Below, piece by piece: positions 47,358-56,627 of a stretch of DNA of 64,000 bases. This DNA is from Mesosutterella multiformis (lineage in GTDB: Bacteria > Pseudomonadota > Gammaproteobacteria > Burkholderiales > Burkholderiaceae_F): assembly GCF_003402575.1 (NCBI RefSeq), contig NZ_BGZJ01000001.1, positions 372,001-436,000 on the forward strand. Reading direction: 5' to 3'. Within the stretch, counting starts at the first letter, position 1. Every line of letters starts with the position of its first letter. The position numbers were made by a program, and so were the translations under genes. Under the pieces are notes generated by a model. The model was not told where the DNA came from, searched no databases, and worked only from the letters and a program-made list of their open reading frames with translations.

Positions 47358-49070
47358 TTACGAGTGATAGCCCCAGAAGAGCTGGATCGATTCAACAATC
47401 GGACCGAGCGACTGCGCGGGGAAGAAAGTGATCATGGAGAGCAGCACAGCCACCATGATGAACATGAAGGAGAAGACCGGGCCATCCGTCTGGATCGCCT
47501 GAACGGAATTCATCTGACGGGGTTTGGACGCCATATTGCCCGCGATCGCGAGGAGCGCGGTGAGCGTCACCATTCGGCAGATCCACATGCAGATCGCGAG
47601 CGCAGTGTTGTAGAAGAAATCGTTCGCCGCGAGTCCTCCGAAGGAAGACCCATTGAAGTTCGAAACTGAGGAGAAGGCGAAAAGGATCTGCGTGAAACCG
47701 TGCGGACCCGGTGCGGAAACCGCGTCAACGCCCTGAGGCGTGAGGCAGGCAATGGCCGTACCGATCAGCGTGCAGATGGAAGGCATCAGAAGCGAGACAC
47801 AAACCATCTTCATGTCATAGGCATCAATCCGCTTCCCGAGATACCGGGGCGTTTTGCCGACCAGCATACCGAGAATGAAGACCGCGACGATCGCAAGCCC
47901 GAGCATCGTGTAGAGACCGGAGCGGGAGCCGCCGAAAATCACGTCACCCACCTGGATCAGCCAGAGCGATACACCGCCGCCGATCGGCATCATCGAGTCA
48001 AATGACCCGGCAGAGGATCCGGCAGCGCTTGCGGACGACCCTGTCGCGAAAAGCGACGTGAGAAGCGTGCCGAAGCGGACTTCCTTCCCCTCCATGTTCC
48101 CGAGCCCGTGCGATACGCCAAGCTCTGTCACCAGAGGATTCGCCGTGCTTTCTGACCAGGCGATCAGCATGAAGGCCCCGATAAAAAGCACCATCATGCC
48201 AAAGAGAATTGAGAAGCCGGATTTCACGTTTCCCGTCATCCGGCCATAGGCAAAGACAAGGCTTGCCGCCATGAGCAGCATCAGGATGATCTGGATCATG
48301 CAGACCACCGCGGTCGGTGCGGCAAAGGGATGAGCCGAATTCGCGCTGAAAAAGCCGCCTCCCGTGACCGCGAGCACCCGGATCGCTTCCTGGCTTGCCA
48401 CCGGACCCACGGCAATCTTCTGAATCGGGCCTTCGATCGTCTTCACGACGGTCATCGCGTCAAACGTCTGCGTGCAGCCCTGCCACACGGCAATGATTGA
48501 GCAGATTACGGCGAGCGGCAGGAAGAGCCACAGCACGCAGCGCACCATGTCTTCCCAGGCGTTCCCGAGCGATGGATCGCGGCTCTGGATCAGGCCGCGG
48601 GCGAAAGCAAAGGCCGCCACAACACCGGTTGAGGAACTGAGAAAGGTGAGCGTACAGAGGCCGAACGCCTGCGAGAAAAGACTCATCACGTTCTCGCAGT
48701 CGTATCCCTGCCACGTGGTGCTTGTGGAGAAGGAGACCGCCGTATTGAAGGCGAGATCGGGGGCCAGCCCCTTGAAATTCAGCGGGTTATAGGGAAGATA
48801 GCCCTGAAACCGGAAGATCAAGTACCCAATCACCGTGCCCACTACGGTGAGCGCGATGAGCGAAACGCAGTACTCCTTCCAGTCCATCGGCTCACGGCCG
48901 GATTTCCCGAGAGGCCAGAGAAAAATGGACTCCACCCGGTACATCCAGGGGAATTTCTGCGAGAGCGTTCCGTCGAAAACCGCGCTCATGTAGATCCCGA
49001 TCGGCACGCTCAGCGTGAAAATCACAGCAAAGAGCCCGACGAGAAGCAAAACCGCGGACGTGGTATTCAT
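47358..49070 (-). CDS. kdpA: Potassium-transporting ATPase subunit KdpA (altered filter loops)
   Basis: The 570-residue channel-like K+-binding subunit, with about ten membrane helices in four pore-loop repeats. Compared with E. coli KdpA, loop 1 is [10 protein letters not shown] for TNTNWQSYSGE, loop 2 is [11 protein letters not shown] for TNGGGFFNANS, and loop 4 is SNFNGSSF for ANNNGSAF. The critical glycine of loop 2 is kept. A GGAG ribosome site precedes the ATG. Confidence 0.95.
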   Translation of the reverse strand: MNTTSAVLLLVGLFAVIFTLSVPIGIYMSAVFDGTLSQKFPWMYRVESIFLWPLGKSGREPMDWKEYCVSLIALTVVGTVIGYLIFRFQGYLPYNPLNFKGLAPDLAFNTAVSFSTSTTWQGYDCENVMSLFSQAFGLCTLTFLSSSTGVVAAFAFARGLIQSRDPSLGNAWEDMVRCVLWLFLPLAVICSIIAVWQGCTQTFDAMTVVKTIEGPIQKIAVGPVASQEAIRVLAVTGGGFFSANSAHPFAAPTAVVCMIQIILMLLMAASLVFAYGRMTGNVKSGFSILFGMMVLFIGAFMLIAWSESTANPLVTELGVSHGLGNMEGKEVRFGTLLTSLFATGSSASAAGSSAGSFDSMMPIGGGVSLWLIQVGDVIFGGSRSGLYTMLGLAIVAVFILGMLVGKTPRYLGKRIDAYDMKMVCVSLLMPSICTLIGTAIACLTPQGVDAVSAPGPHGFTQILFAFSSVSNFNGSSFGGLAANDFFYNTALAICMWICRMVTLTALLAIAGNMASKPRQMNSVQAIQTDGPVFSFMFIMVAVLLSMITFFPAQSLGPIVESIQLFWGYHS

Positions 49071-49082
49071 TCTTCTCTCCGG

Positions 49083-49187
49083 TTAATCCAGAAGTTCCGC
49101 GTTGAAAAGCACGACGATCAGGTAGACGAGAGCCAGTCCCGCCGCAATGCCTGCCATCCAGTACACCCAGCTCGGATCGCCATACAT
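49083..49187 (-). CDS. kdpF: Potassium-transporting ATPase small subunit KdpF
   Basis: A 34-residue single-helix peptide read from the sequence: it begins MYGDPSWVYW, has a hydrophobic core and ends LFNAELLD, the type of ending (Y-L-...-L-x-x-E-x) typical of KdpF. KdpF lies in the groove of KdpA and stabilises the complex. It sits directly before kdpA and 2 bases after the upstream microprotein gene. Confidence 0.8.
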   Translation of the reverse strand: MYGDPSWVYWMAGIAAGLALVYLIVVLFNAELLD

Positions 49188-49189
49188 GA

Positions 49190-49288
49190 TTAATGCTCCC
49201 GGTATTTCTGGCAGAGCTTCACGAACCCTGCCGCAATAAGAACGAGAAGGACCAAAAGTCCGGCAAAGAACAGGTCTTCGAGCCTCAT
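49190..49288 (-). CDS. Membrane microprotein encoded upstream of kdpF
   Basis: A 32-residue reading frame: it begins MRLEDLFFAGLL, has one hydrophobic helix and ends FVKLCQKYREH. A strong AAAGGAG ribosome site lies 7 bases before the ATG, and the stop is 2 bases before the kdpF ATG, so it is very probably translated. I recall similar LF-helix-x-x-C peptides next to kdpF in other bacteria but no assigned function. It may be a further accessory subunit of the pump. Confidence 0.7.
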   Translation of the reverse strand: MRLEDLFFAGLLVLLVLIAAGFVKLCQKYREH

Positions 49289-49309
49289 CTCTTTTCTCCT
49301 TTGAATGCC

Positions 49310-49334
49310 GAAAGCCGGCGCGTCAGGCGCCGGC
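49310..49334 (-). repeat. GC-rich hairpin between folK and the kdp genes
   Basis: GCCGGCGC with its complement GCGCCGGC around 49314-49334, followed on the minus strand by a short TTTC. It may be a weak terminator of pcnB-folK. There are only about 60 bases here, so any kdp promoter must lie within folK. Confidence 0.55.
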
Positions 49335-49349
49335 ATCCGGGGATCGGGG

Positions 49350-49865
49350 TCAGGCCCCTTTCCAATGAAAGTCGCTTATTTTATCAAGCCTTTGATCCTG
49401 CACAAGCGTCAGAAATCTGACCGCAGGTCCAAGTCCCGGAATGACGGCATCAGGCCGGATTTCATGAAGCGGCTCAAGGACAAAGCGCCGCTCATGCATT
49501 CTCGGGTGCGGCACCACGAGTTCCGGCGGCTCATCAATCGGGCTGTCACCGAAAAGCTCGATATCGAGATCGATCGTCCGGGGGGCGTTATGAACGCCCG
49601 CGGGGCGGACGCGTCCGAGATCAAGCTCAATTTTCTGCATCGCGTGAAGCAGGTCCTTCGCCGGAATCGTCACCGCGAGCACCGCCGCGGCATTCGTGTA
49701 GTCAGGACCCGTCGCGTCGATCGGAGCCGTACGGTAGAGACTGCTTACCCGCTCGACACGAACCCCCGGCACCTTGTCGAGCCGCCTCAGCGCCTCTCCG
49801 AGCGCCTCTTCGGGGTTCCCGAGATTCGCCCCCAGGCCGATCACGGCCTCCGTTTCGTGCGCCAT
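49350..49865 (-). CDS. folK: 2-amino-4-hydroxy-6-hydroxymethyldihydropteridine pyrophosphokinase
   Basis: Folate biosynthesis enzyme (171 residues) that pyrophosphorylates the pterin. The signatures are IGLGANLGNP at the N-terminus and the family motif RTIDLDIELFG followed by VPHPRMHERRFVLEPL. Starts 4 bases after pcnB, the usual pcnB-folK pair. Confidence 0.96.
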   Translation of the reverse strand: MAHETEAVIGLGANLGNPEEALGEALRRLDKVPGVRVERVSSLYRTAPIDATGPDYTNAAAVLAVTIPAKDLLHAMQKIELDLGRVRPAGVHNAPRTIDLDIELFGDSPIDEPPELVVPHPRMHERRFVLEPLHEIRPDAVIPGLGPAVRFLTLVQDQRLDKISDFHWKGA

Positions 49866-49868
49866 GGA

Positions 49869-51446
49869 TCAGCCCTCCTGAATATCAGGATCTCGCTGCG
49901 TGCGGCGGGGGGGACGCTTCTGAGGCGTCAGTTTGCGGTCTGAAGGCGCCGGGACGAAGAATCCGATCGGCGCCTCGGGCGCCGCCGGACGGCGGCGGCG
50001 TGACCGGCGGCGGCCGCGGCCGCCGTGTGAGTCATCCTCATACTCTTCGTCGCGCGGCTTCGGACCCTGGCCCGGAACCGGATTCAGAGCGAGATCACCC
50101 GACGTCGGATCTTTCTTCGGGCGGCGGCTGCGCTTCTTGGAGCCCGCGCCGCGCGCTTCCTTCTCCGCCTGCTCAATCATCTCGTGGCGGCCCGCTTCAT
50201 CCGCCTCATAGAAGTTCTTCCACCACTCGACAACCTCGACCGGCACTTCACCGTTCTGGCTCCGGAGCAGCATGAAGTCGTAGGCCGCGCGGTACTTCGG
50301 ATGGTTCACCTGAGCGAACGGCATCTTGCCGAAGCGGCGCTCGAACCGGTACTGCAGCATCCAGATCATCTGGATATCGGCCATGTAACGGCGCTGAATC
50401 ACGAGCTTTTCGCACTGTGTCTTCAGCACCACATCGCATGCCTCGTAGAGCGCCTGGGCGCGGCTCTTGCCCTTCTTCTCGAAGGACTCCCAGCGGCGCA
50501 GCGTCTGGGGCCAGAGGAGCGTGGCAAAGAGGAACGCGGGAGAGGTCTTCTTCCCCGCGTTGATCCGCTCATCCGTACGCTCGAGCGCGAGCATCATGAA
50601 TTTTTCGCCCGCGGACTCCGTATTCATCATGTCGAGCACCGGCAGAAGCCCGTGATGCAGCCCTTCCTTCCGGAACGCCTCAACGCAGGCCACGGCGTGG
50701 CCGCTCGTGAGGAGCTTGATGATTTCGTCAAAAAGACGCGCGTCCGGCACATTCTTCAGGAGATAGGCCATCTTCGGAATCGGACGGCGGGTCGACTCAT
50801 CGATCCGGAAACCGAGCTTCGCGGCGATGCGGACCGCGCGCATCATGCGGACCGGATCCTCGCGGTAGCGCTCCTCAGGGTCCCCGATGATCCTCAGGCA
50901 CTTGTCCTTCAGATCCTCGTAGCCGTTGTGATAGTCGAGCACTTCCTGCGTCGACGGATCGTAGTAGAGGGCGTTGATCGTGAAGTCACGGCGCGCCGCG
51001 TCTTCCCACATTTCGCCGAAGATGTTGTCGGAAATCACGCGGCCCGCGGCGTCCTTTCTCACGCCTTCGGTATCCAGCGAACGGAACGTGGCGCACTCAA
51101 TCACTTCACGTCCGAAAATCACGTGCACCAGACGGAAACGCCGGCCGATGATGATGGCGCGCTTCTGGCAGGCCTTCACCTCTTCCGGCGTCGCGTCCGT
51201 CGCGACGTCAAAATCCTTCGGCTTGACGCCAAGCAGCATGTCGCGCACGGCGCCGCCCACCACATAAGCCTTGAAGCCGCGGCGCTGAAGCGCTTCACAG
51301 GTCCGGATCGCCTGCCAGGCGACGAGCTCCGGCCGGATCCCATGCACTGAGGCGGGAATGATCCGGGGAGTCTTCTGAATAACTCCGCCGGCGGAACCGC
51401 CAAGGAGACTTTTTACTTTACGCACAAATTTCTGCAAAACAGCCAT
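49869..51446 (-). CDS. pcnB: Poly(A) polymerase I
   Basis: Adds poly(A) tails that mark RNAs for decay. The nucleotidyltransferase head is VGGAVRDMLLGVKPKDFDVATDA, followed by RDFTINALYYDP and EERYREDPVRMMRAVRIAAKLGF. The C-terminus (from about residue 430) is a long basic, Arg/Pro-rich disordered tail with RGRRRSRRRR, typical of RNA-binding extensions. 525 residues. Confidence 0.95.
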   Translation of the reverse strand: MAVLQKFVRKVKSLLGGSAGGVIQKTPRIIPASVHGIRPELVAWQAIRTCEALQRRGFKAYVVGGAVRDMLLGVKPKDFDVATDATPEEVKACQKRAIIIGRRFRLVHVIFGREVIECATFRSLDTEGVRKDAAGRVISDNIFGEMWEDAARRDFTINALYYDPSTQEVLDYHNGYEDLKDKCLRIIGDPEERYREDPVRMMRAVRIAAKLGFRIDESTRRPIPKMAYLLKNVPDARLFDEIIKLLTSGHAVACVEAFRKEGLHHGLLPVLDMMNTESAGEKFMMLALERTDERINAGKKTSPAFLFATLLWPQTLRRWESFEKKGKSRAQALYEACDVVLKTQCEKLVIQRRYMADIQMIWMLQYRFERRFGKMPFAQVNHPKYRAAYDFMLLRSQNGEVPVEVVEWWKNFYEADEAGRHEMIEQAEKEARGAGSKKRSRRPKKDPTSGDLALNPVPGQGPKPRDEEYEDDSHGGRGRRRSRRRRPAAPEAPIGFFVPAPSDRKLTPQKRPPRRTQRDPDIQEG

Positions 51447-51524
51447 TTTGAATAATTTTTATTAAGCATCTATCTTCTGGCGGTCACCCGGGAGGGCTTC
51501 TAGCCGCAACCGGTCCCCCTGAAG

Positions 51525-52232
51525 TCAGTCGGTCACCATTTTAGGAGCGGACTCCTCACGCACAGCGGTGTTCCTTGGAGGAAAACACTGACGCAGCAGA
51601 GTACGGGTGATCTTTTTTGAAGCTCCGAGCGCAAAGCGCTCCACTTCGAAGAGCGCTTCGGAAAGCGTTCCCATATCGCGGGGAAGGTGTTCCAGCATCC
51701 ACTGACGCGCGTCATCGGGCAGATCAATCCGGCTCTCTTCAGCGAGTTTTCTGAGCGCCGCATCTTTCTGCTCATCGGTGAGCGGATGCACCTGAAACAC
51801 GAGTCCCCAGGAAAGACGTGAAATCACGTCCGGCCTTCCCTTCATCTGAAGCGGCGGAAGATCTCCTGCCGTAATCAGACGGTACTGCCCGAACGGGCCG
51901 CCGTCAGAATGACTGCGCACGTCGTTCATCAGTTCAAAGAGTTTCTGCTGAGAATCCTCTCCCAGCTCCTCAACATCATCCACGGTATAAATCAGGCGGC
52001 TCTCGGAAAAAGCGGGAACCCGCTCGACGCCGGCCAGAGGATCCATGGCATGGAGCAAGTGCGTGCAGCCGACCCCGGTCTCGCCCCACAGATACAGAAA
52101 CTGAGGGCCGGAGCCGGTTTCCGCCATCGTACGCAGCACGGACACCAGTTCCGCGTTGTCTCCGACAGCGAAATTATCGAGGCTCGGCGCAGGTCTAATC
52201 TGCAAGTTCAGAGTGAGCTGCTCTTGTTCCAT
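51525..52232 (-). CDS. hda: DnaA regulatory inactivator Hda
   Basis: AAA+ protein that with the beta clamp stimulates hydrolysis of DnaA-ATP after initiation. The N-terminus QLTLNL matches the clamp-binding peptide. The P-loop is degenerate (GETGVGCTHLL, Cys for Lys). The rest matches DnaA domain III: SRLSWGLVFQVHPLTDEQK and a final helix set. Divergent from purM and upstream of pcnB, the usual Burkholderiales context. Confidence 0.88.
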   Translation of the reverse strand: MEQEQLTLNLQIRPAPSLDNFAVGDNAELVSVLRTMAETGSGPQFLYLWGETGVGCTHLLHAMDPLAGVERVPAFSESRLIYTVDDVEELGEDSQQKLFELMNDVRSHSDGGPFGQYRLITAGDLPPLQMKGRPDVISRLSWGLVFQVHPLTDEQKDAALRKLAEESRIDLPDDARQWMLEHLPRDMGTLSEALFEVERFALGASKKITRTLLRQCFPPRNTAVREESAPKMVTD

Positions 52233-52377
52233 GAATGAATATCCGGGGGACGCAGGGCAAAAACTACCCCTCCGTCTGAGGATGCATCGAATAAAATCTC
52301 TTAGAATGAGGGTAATGCGATAAACGGAAGTTTAGCGCGCCCACCTTTTCTCATGTTTCTTTGAGACATTTCTACTC

Positions 52378-53409
52378 ATGACTCAACTCTCCTATGATGC
52401 AGCCGGCGTTTCCATTGATAACGGAGACGAACTGGTTGAGCGCATCAAGCCCTTTGCCAAGCGTACTCTGATCCCGGGCGTTCTCGGTTCCATCGGCGGC
52501 TTCGGCGCACTTTTCGAAATCAGCAAGGAATACAAGGAACCCGTCCTCGTGTCCGGCACTGACGGCGTCGGCACGAAGCTGATGCTCGCCTTCAAGCTGA
52601 ACCGTCACGATACGGTCGGTCAGGATCTGGTGGCGATGAGCGTGAATGACGTTCTGGTGCAGGGTGCGAAGAACGTCTTCTTCCTCGACTACTTCTCCTG
52701 CGGCAAGCTGGATGTCAGCATCGCGGAGCGTGTCGTGAAGGGCGTCGCTCACGGCTGCGAACTCGCTGGCTGCGCTCTGATCGGCGGCGAAACCGCTGAA
52801 ATGCCGGGCATGTATCCGGAAGGCGAGTATGACCTCGCGGGCTTCGCGGTCGGCGTGGTTGAGAAGAGCCAGATTATTGACGGAAGCAAGGTGAAGCCCG
52901 GTGACGTGGTTCTCGGTCTTGCCTCCTCCGGCCCCCACAGCAACGGCTTCTCCCTCATCCGCAAGATCGTTGAGGTGAGCGGTGCCTCCTGGGATATGCC
53001 GTTTGACGGCGCGACGCTTGCCGACCGTCTGATGGAGCCGACCCGCATTTACTGCAAGCAGGTCGCGAACGTGATGAAGAAGGTGCCGATCCACGCGATG
53101 GCCCACATCACGGGCGGCGGTCTCGTGGAAAATGTGCCGCGCGTTCTGCCTGAAGGCACGCAGGTCGTGATTCACCGCGACTCCTGGAAGCGTCCGGCGA
53201 TTTTCGACTGGCTGCAGAAGGAAGGCAATGTGGCCGAAGACGAAATGCTCCGCGTCTTCAATAACGGTATCGGTCTCGTTGTGATCGTTCCGGCTGAAGC
53301 CGCTGACGCCGCTGTCTCTGCCTTTGAATCTGAAGGCGAAAAGGTTTATCGTCTAGGTGAAGTGGTCAATCGCGCAAACGCAGCTGATCCTGGCTGTGTC
53401 GTGATCTGA
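52378..53409 (+). CDS. purM: Phosphoribosylformylglycinamidine cyclo-ligase
   Basis: Fifth step of purine biosynthesis, making AIR. ATP-grasp-like PurM family, 343 residues, with [48 protein letters not shown] and [15 protein letters not shown]. Starts 140 bases from the divergent hda gene. Confidence 0.97.
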   Translation: MTQLSYDAAGVSIDNGDELVERIKPFAKRTLIPGVLGSIGGFGALFEISKEYKEPVLVSGTDGVGTKLMLAFKLNRHDTVGQDLVAMSVNDVLVQGAKNVFFLDYFSCGKLDVSIAERVVKGVAHGCELAGCALIGGETAEMPGMYPEGEYDLAGFAVGVVEKSQIIDGSKVKPGDVVLGLASSGPHSNGFSLIRKIVEVSGASWDMPFDGATLADRLMEPTRIYCKQVANVMKKVPIHAMAHITGGGLVENVPRVLPEGTQVVIHRDSWKRPAIFDWLQKEGNVAEDEMLRVFNNGIGLVVIVPAEAADAAVSAFESEGEKVYRLGEVVNRANAADPGCVVI

Positions 53410-53453
53410 CGAAGTAAAGACGGTCTGCTGTTCGCCCTCAGGCCGCCTCGCAG

Positions 53454-53491
53454 AAAAGGTCGGAACTTATTCCTCGGTTCCGGCCTTTTTT
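53454..53491. terminator. Intrinsic terminator between purM and miaA
   Basis: Stem AAAAGGTCGGAAC with GTTCCGGCCTTTT (one G-T pair), 10-base loop, and T-tract to 53491. Serves purM and probably the convergent miaA. Confidence 0.85.
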
Positions 53492-54450
53492 CATGCCCGG
53501 ACGACAGGCCTCCGCAGATCCCAGTCAAGCGACAGCGCATAGGCCTTCGCGTCCCGGAGCCCCGACTCGGTATAGGGATCAAACGCCCGGATCTCATCCT
53601 TCATGGAGCGAAGCCACGTGATCTGACGCTTCGCGAGCTGCCGCGTCGCGGCAATCGCCTTATCGCGGAACACCGCGTAGTCGGTTTCGCCTGCCAGATA
53701 CTCGAGCGCCTGGCGGTACCCGACAGAGCGCATCGCGGGGGACTCCCGGTCAAACCCCGGAAGCCCGGTGAGACGCTTCATTTCGTCGAGAAACCCGGCT
53801 TCAAGCATCGCGTCAAACCGCTCGGCAATCTTCGCGTGGAGCGCCGCGCGGTCTTCAGGAAGCAGCGCGATCGCAGCAATCCGGAAGGGAGGAGCCGAAT
53901 GCGGCTGCTCCGCGATTATCGCGGACATCGGCCGCCCGGTCATCCGGTAAACCTCAATCGCGCGGCTGATCCGCTGCCGGTCATTCGGTTTCAGGCGCGC
54001 CGCGGTCTCGGGATCCACTTTGGCGAGCTCTTCCCGCATCGCGGGCCACCCCTTTTCCTCTCCTTCCGCTGTCACCGCTTCCCGCACCGCAGGGTCCGTC
54101 GCCGGTAGCTCGGCAAGCCCGTGAAGCAGCGCGTTCGCGTAGAGCATCGTGCCGCCCACGAGGATCGGCAGCGCGCCGCGGGACCGGATTTCCGGGATGA
54201 GCTTCACGCAGTCCTCCGTAAAGTCCGCGACGTTATACGGTTCACCGATATCGCGGATATCAATCAGGTGGTGCGGCACACCGCCCCGCTCTGCTTCAGT
54301 AGGCTTGGCGGTCCCGATATCCATCCCGCGGTAAACGAGCGCTGAATCCACCGAAATCACTTCGGCCGGAAGCTCGGACGCGATGGAGAGTGACAGCGCC
54401 GTTTTGCCGCTTGCGGTCGGCCCGAGAATCATCAAGGCGTCAAAAGCCAT
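53491..54450 (-). CDS. miaA: tRNA dimethylallyltransferase
   Basis: Adds dimethylallyl to A37 of UNN-reading tRNAs. The P-loop is GPTASGKTAL, followed by SVDSALVYRGMDIGTAKPT and VGGTMLYANALLHGL; the C-terminal DxxGYRQALEYL-like region reads MRSVGYRQALEYL. 319 residues. Its ATG overlaps the mutL stop (TGATG). hfq, often next, is not present. Confidence 0.97.
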   Translation of the reverse strand: MAFDALMILGPTASGKTALSLSIASELPAEVISVDSALVYRGMDIGTAKPTEAERGGVPHHLIDIRDIGEPYNVADFTEDCVKLIPEIRSRGALPILVGGTMLYANALLHGLAELPATDPAVREAVTAEGEEKGWPAMREELAKVDPETAARLKPNDRQRISRAIEVYRMTGRPMSAIIAEQPHSAPPFRIAAIALLPEDRAALHAKIAERFDAMLEAGFLDEMKRLTGLPGFDRESPAMRSVGYRQALEYLAGETDYAVFRDKAIAATRQLAKRQITWLRSMKDEIRAFDPYTESGLRDAKAYALSLDWDLRRPVVRA

Positions 54451-56498
54451 CAGCGCCCCCTCAGGAAAAGCCGGTCAAGGTCGTCAAGCGACATCTGAAT
54501 CCACGTCGGACGCCCGTGATTGCACTCATCCGCGCGGTCTGTCTTCTCCATTTCGCGGAGCAGCGCGTTCATTTCATCAAGGTTCAGAATGCGGTGGGCA
54601 CGGATTGCGCCGTGGCACGCCATGGTGGAAAGAATTTCGTTCCGATGCTTCTCAAGCACCTGCGTCCCGCCAAACTCCCGGAAGTCATCCAGAATGTCGC
54701 GGATAAGCTGCGGTCCCTCGTGCTCAATATCCGCGGCGATCACAGCCGGAACGGTACGGAGCGTGAGATGCTCGGGAGACGCCGCTCCGACATCGAGCCC
54801 GAGGCTCTGAAGCTCGGCCTCATGCTCCTCGAACGCCGCCATCTCAAGCGGATTCACGGAAAAAACAAGAGGAATCAGAAGCTGCTGCGTCGGGATGCGG
54901 GAGGCATCCATCTGACGCTTCAGTTTTTCGTAGCAGATCCGTTCGTGGGCCGCGTGCATATCAACAATCACAAGGCCCTCGCGGTTTTCGGCGAGCACAT
55001 AAATGCCGCCGACCTGCGCGAGCGCGCGCCCGAGCGGGAACGGATTTTCGTCTGTCGGAATCGGGACACCCTCCGGCACCTCAACGCCGCCCGTATGGCC
55101 GGCCGGCGTGCTGACGGAGAGAGGCGCTGCCGCGGGAGCAGCTGCCGTCGGTGATGCGGGTTCAGGAGCGCTGCCAGATGCTTCAGGAGCAGAGGCTGGC
55201 GGCTGAGGCTCCGTATGAGCCGGCGCGGCTCCCGTATCAAAGAGCTTCAGATAGGCGGATCCGGGGAGCGGCGGTTTCTTCCGGTCCCAGCTCAGCGTTT
55301 CACCGCGGCTCTGCTGACCGTACCCCGGTCTCGGGCGGCTTTCAAAGACGTTATCCCGGTTCTGAGGTGCGGATGAATGGCTGAAAAGCGGCTTCTGAGG
55401 GATGGCCCCCGGACTCACACCGCCAGTCACCTCAGCCTTCACGCCGGCCGCAGCGCCGCCAGAAAGCCCGGAAGGCGCGGAGCCGCTTGAAATCGCCGGG
55501 GCGAGCGCCGCCTCCACCGCATGGAATACAAACTGATGCACCCGCTGTCCCTCGCGGAAGCGGACCTCACTCTTTGTCGGATGCACATTCACGTCGACCT
55601 GCATGGGGTCAACGTCAAGGAAAAGGCAGAAGGAAGGCTGCGCGCCGTTATAAAGCACGTCGCTGTACCCCTGCTTCACCGCGTGCAGCAGCGTCTTATC
55701 CTTCACGCAGCGGCCGTTCACGAAGAAGAACTGCGCGTCACTCTTCTGACGCGCAGCGGTCGGTGTCCCAACCCAGCCGGTTACGGTGAGCCCAGGGGCC
55801 GACGCGTAGACTTCGCGCGACGCGTCCGCGAATTCCTTCGGGAGAATCATGTTCGCGCGTTCCCGCGGCGCCTGGGCGGGGAGCGCGTGAATTACGCGGC
55901 CGTTCGCCATGAAGCGCATATCAACATCGGGGTGGGAAAGCGCCGCGTGCTCAAACTGCCGGAGACAGTGCGCGGTTTCCGTCGCTTCGGACTTCAGGAA
56001 TTTCCGTCTTGCCGGGGTCTTGAAGAAGAGATCCACCACTTCGATCTGTGTGCCCTGGCTGCCGGCCGCGGGCATCACGCCATCCTCGCTGATCGACCAG
56101 GCGTGATCCTCGTCCGCCGTACGGCTGATCAGGGTGAGGCCCGCGACAGAGGCGATGGAAGCGAGTGCCTCACCCCGGAACCCGAGGCTTCGGACACTCT
56201 CAAGCTCAATCAGATTCCGGATCTTGCTCGTCGCGTGGCGCTTCAGCGCGAGCGGCAGCTCTTCCTTCGGAATGCCGCAGCCGTTATCCGTCACGGATAT
56301 GCGTCTGAGACCGCCGCCCTCGATCCGGACCTCAATCCGGGTCGCACCGGCGTCAAGCGCGTTTTCGACAAGCTCCTTCACGACTGACGCGGGGCGCTCA
56401 ACCACCTCGCCTGCCGCAATCTGGCTGATCAGCTGGTCCGGGAGCTCGGCGATCGAACGCCTCGCTGCCGGCTTCTCTTCCTTCTCGATTTCTTCCAT
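54450..56498 (-). CDS. mutL: DNA mismatch repair protein MutL (endonuclease type)
   Basis: A 682-residue GHKL ATPase coordinating mismatch repair. The N-terminal domain has LVENALDAGATRI, DNGCGIPKEEL, TSKI and GFRGEALASI. A Pro/Ala/Ser-rich linker (about residues 340-475) leads to the dimerisation domain. That domain keeps the metal-dependent nicking motifs: DMHAAHERICYE at 513, CNHGRP at 659-664 and a final FLR. These are features of MutL from bacteria without MutH. Confidence 0.96.
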   Translation of the reverse strand: MEEIEKEEKPAARRSIAELPDQLISQIAAGEVVERPASVVKELVENALDAGATRIEVRIEGGGLRRISVTDNGCGIPKEELPLALKRHATSKIRNLIELESVRSLGFRGEALASIASVAGLTLISRTADEDHAWSISEDGVMPAAGSQGTQIEVVDLFFKTPARRKFLKSEATETAHCLRQFEHAALSHPDVDMRFMANGRVIHALPAQAPRERANMILPKEFADASREVYASAPGLTVTGWVGTPTAARQKSDAQFFFVNGRCVKDKTLLHAVKQGYSDVLYNGAQPSFCLFLDVDPMQVDVNVHPTKSEVRFREGQRVHQFVFHAVEAALAPAISSGSAPSGLSGGAAAGVKAEVTGGVSPGAIPQKPLFSHSSAPQNRDNVFESRPRPGYGQQSRGETLSWDRKKPPLPGSAYLKLFDTGAAPAHTEPQPPASAPEASGSAPEPASPTAAAPAAAPLSVSTPAGHTGGVEVPEGVPIPTDENPFPLGRALAQVGGIYVLAENREGLVIVDMHAAHERICYEKLKRQMDASRIPTQQLLIPLVFSVNPLEMAAFEEHEAELQSLGLDVGAASPEHLTLRTVPAVIAADIEHEGPQLIRDILDDFREFGGTQVLEKHRNEILSTMACHGAIRAHRILNLDEMNALLREMEKTDRADECNHGRPTWIQMSLDDLDRLFLRGR

Positions 56499-56627
56499 TC
56501 ACACTCCGCGGATCATGTATTTAGCCGATTTCCCTACACTAGGTCCAATGATGGAACCCGCCTCAGTTGTTATGATAGGGAATTTCCGGTACTACTATCT
56601 GCCAGCGGCTAAAAAGCAAATTCCTCT

